A DNA stretch of 44,732 bases from Bacteroidia bacterium (GTDB lineage Bacteria; Bacteroidota; Bacteroidia; Flavobacteriales_D; JAUILH01): positions 1-44,732 of the forward strand of contig JAUILH010000015.1 in the NCBI GenBank assembly GCA_030433115.1. Reading direction: 5' to 3'. Below, piece by piece: positions 42,960 through 44,732 of the stretch; positions within the stretch are counted from its first letter, which is position 1; every line of letters starts with the position of its first letter. The notes beneath the pieces are model-generated. The model saw only the letters and a list, made by a program, of their open reading frames with translations, did no database searches and was not told where the DNA came from. The translations under genes and the position numbers were made by a program.

Positions 42960-43412
42960 ATGAAATACAGACTCCTTACTCATGAAGAGAGAGAGCCACT
43001 CAGAGAAGATTTCATCAAATTCCTCGCTGTCAATGGCATTGATGCAGAGTCATGGGTGGACCTCAAAACCAACCAGCCTGATACGGCAACAGGCATTTTA
43101 GAGTCTTTTAGTGATATGATTTTTGAGACCATTCTCAGGAAACAAATGTTTGTTGAAATGTGGTCTGATAAAAGTGTTCATACGTTTCAGTTTTTGAAAG
43201 AAAAGCTTGTTTGGGTGGGCTTAGAATTTGATGAATCGATCACCCAGGAGACTTTTATCTCCATCGCTAAAAAAGGCAGAGGTAAAATCGTTCATAGCTC
43301 AAAATCCTACACTCAAAGTAGAGAAGAAGATATGTTCGCCATGCTCCAAAAAGGCGCATTGATGAGCGATGGAGAGTTGTTTAAGACGATTAGTTTGTTG
43401 ATGGCCCATTAA
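42960..43412 (+). CDS. DUF6495-like protein
   Basis: A 150-residue soluble protein without signal peptide. It begins MKYRLLTHEEREPLREDFIK and continues FLAVNGIDAESWVDLK, a pattern I recall from the DUF6495 family of Bacteroidota; the rest is helical with short strands (FEFDES-type, GKIVHSSKSY). The function of the family is not known. It stands alone between the secreted propeller-like gene and the surface-protein gene, with an exact TAACTTTG box four bases before its start. Confidence 0.65.
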   Translation: MKYRLLTHEEREPLREDFIKFLAVNGIDAESWVDLKTNQPDTATGILESFSDMIFETILRKQMFVEMWSDKSVHTFQFLKEKLVWVGLEFDESITQETFISIAKKGRGKIVHSSKSYTQSREEDMFAMLQKGALMSDGELFKTISLLMAH

Positions 43413-43500
43413 GCGTTCGGAAATTTTAGCTTGTGTAAAGTTTTGAAAAGAAGTAGATTACGTTGCTCACTTACTCAATTGCTAACTAAATTATTGACTC

Positions 43501-44732
43501 ATGAATATAATGAGATGCTGTTTGGTGCTTTTGATGTCAAACGTTTTTATTCTAAAAGCTCAAGATGGTCCCGGAGGTGTTGGGAATACCAGCGGAACTT
43601 CCGGTTTGGTATTGTGGTTGGATGCCAATACAATTAACTCCAGTGATGGAGCGAGTATCAGTTCCTGGACGGATAATTCCGGATTTGGAAATACTGCTTC
43701 TGCACCATCTGGAGCTGCGGAGCCAGTTTATAATACGGGCATTGTCAACGGATACCCAACACTCACGTTTGATGGAACTAATGATGAATTAAGAGCTGCT
43801 GATGCCGCATCTTTGGATTTAACAGCCTGGCACTTTTTTGGAATAAGCAGAGCAGGTGTCAATAAAAATTACAATGCACTGCTGGTTAAAGGATCAGATT
43901 CGCAGGAAAACTATGAGTTTTTGGCTTTCAGCAGCGGCCTTTGGCACATGCCTGTTTTATGGACTACTGGGGCCAGAACGTTCCCGAACACTACTACAAC
44001 GCAGTATACTACCACGAATTTTGACGTTTTTGAATATAGCTACAGTTCGGCGGTTGGAAGAGATGTTTACAAGAACAATACAAATATCCAAACCGACAAT
44101 GAAAGCAGAACTCCCCAAACCAATAATAACCCTCTTTATATCTGCAATGAATTAGGGACAACAGGAAGATTTGTCAATGGGGAAGTGTCGGAATTGATTT
44201 TATTCAATGCACCACTCAATACGGCTGAAGATATCATTGTAGCCAATTATTTAGCCGCTAAATACAACAGAACTTTAAGTTCCTTTGACATTTACAATGA
44301 AGATAATGCTGGAAATGGAAATTACGATCATGATGTAGCCGGCATAGGACAAGCTTCAGATGGATCTAACCACACGGATTCTCAAGGAACCGGTATTGTT
44401 AGAATTTCTAATCCCAGTGGATTGGGGAATGATGAATTTTTGCTTTGGGGACACGATAATGGTGGCCTGGGAACATTTGGGTCTACAGATTTTCCTGCGG
44501 GTGTACAAGGTAGGATGCATAGGGTTTGGAGAGTAAGTGAAGTCAATTCTTCCGGCGGTGGTGTTAATGTCGGAAATGTTGATATGCAGTGGGACTTAAC
44601 CGGATTGGGACCAGTTACCGCTAGCGATCTTCGACTGTTAATTGATACCGATAATGATGGCATTTTTGCCGATGAAACACCAATTTCGGGAGCTACTGCT
44701 GTAGGAGGGAATGTTTATCAATTCACTAATGT
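43501..44732 (+). CDS. Large secreted surface protein, LamG/DUF8202-like (3' truncated)
   Basis: The frame from the ATG at 43501 stays open to the end of the window (410 codons), so this is the N-terminal part of a longer protein. A signal peptide (about 1-21, ending near LKAQ) is followed by a concanavalin/LamG-like domain (about 30-250: GLVLWLDANTINSSDGASIS, YPTLTFDGTNDEL, NGEVSELILFNAPL, NYLAAKYN). A second domain follows (about 265-400: DVAGIGQASDGSN, DEFLLWGHDN, MHRVWRVSE, DLRLLIDTDNDGIF) like those I recall as DUF8202 in Bacteroidota adhesins. Such proteins usually end in a type IX secretion signal, which would lie outside this window. Short overlapping frames within it are not genes. 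Confidence 0.85.
   Translation, partial: MNIMRCCLVLLMSNVFILKAQDGPGGVGNTSGTSGLVLWLDANTINSSDGASISSWTDNSGFGNTASAPSGAAEPVYNTGIVNGYPTLTFDGTNDELRAADAASLDLTAWHFFGISRAGVNKNYNALLVKGSDSQENYEFLAFSSGLWHMPVLWTTGARTFPNTTTTQYTTTNFDVFEYSYSSAVGRDVYKNNTNIQTDNESRTPQTNNNPLYICNELGTTGRFVNGEVSELILFNAPLNTAEDIIVANYLAAKYNRTLSSFDIYNEDNAGNGNYDHDVAGIGQASDGSNHTDSQGTGIVRISNPSGLGNDEFLLWGHDNGGLGTFGSTDFPAGVQGRMHRVWRVSEVNSSGGGVNVGNVDMQWDLTGLGPVTASDLRLLIDTDNDGIFADETPISGATAVGGNVYQFTN

Noticed and set aside
43431..44663. Several short frames near the right edge on both strands
   Set aside because: They are alternative frames of the large secreted-protein gene that is open from 43501 to the window end and has a signal peptide and clear domain motifs.

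Overview
The window looks like an ordinary chromosomal segment of a Bacteroidota bacterium, most likely from the Flavobacteriales or a close relative. The evidence is indirect. There are CarboxypepD_reg-like modules on secreted and TonB-dependent outer-membrane proteins, and a DUF4271 gene next to hemD. DAHP synthase is fused to chorismate mutase, GldL-like HWPG membrane motifs are present, start codons lack Shine-Dalgarno sequences, and several genes have TAnnTTTG promoter boxes. No phage, transposon, integrase or CRISPR array was seen.

Layout. 1-2.5 kb (+): the 3' end of a quinone-oxidoreductase-like gene and a GT-C membrane glycosyltransferase. 2.7-6.2 kb (-): a probable operon of an Lrp/AsnC regulator, APS reductase (cysH), a small membrane protein and an NAD-dependent epimerase, followed by a secreted two-domain protein; two junctions are ATGA overlaps. 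6.2-6.5 kb (+): a small RNA unit with a divergent tRNA-like fold and a strong terminator. 7.1-15.8 kb (+): a tightly packed run of an AsmA-like protein, a sensor histidine kinase, hemW, a cyclase-family hydrolase, a Wzz-like chain-length protein and an O-antigen ligase/polymerase. 15.8-20.2 kb (-): an XRE regulator, a TonB-dependent receptor, an HWPG membrane protein and glutaryl-CoA dehydrogenase. 20.3-25.5 kb (+): DUF4271, hemD, rnpA, an S41 protease and a second O-antigen ligase-like protein. 25.5-32.6 kb (-): DAHP synthase/chorismate mutase, then an outer-membrane barrel protein, an anti-sigma factor and an ECF sigma factor, then a large secreted WD40-caspase protein. 32.7-38.7 kb (mostly +): a second Lrp/AsnC regulator, a MmcQ/YjbR protein, small secreted proteins, a hybrid histidine kinase with a coupled LytTR response regulator, and an MscS channel. 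38.7-40.4 kb (-): recJ. 40.5-44.7 kb (+): secreted proteins of unknown function, a DUF6495-like protein and the start of a large surface protein that runs off the window.

The most informative non-coding signals are these. Two promoters have the form TGTAAC-N16-CGTC with identical spacing, one before the ECF sigma gene and one before the outer-membrane barrel gene; they suggest a small autoregulated envelope regulon. Exact TAnnTTTG boxes lie only 4-5 bases ahead of the start codon at four genes, which suggests leaderless transcripts. The tRNA-like RNA at 6316-6394 has a GCA anticodon in canonical register but an abnormal D-loop and anticodon stem.

All functional calls come from reading motifs and family resemblance by eye. 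No database search or folding program was run.
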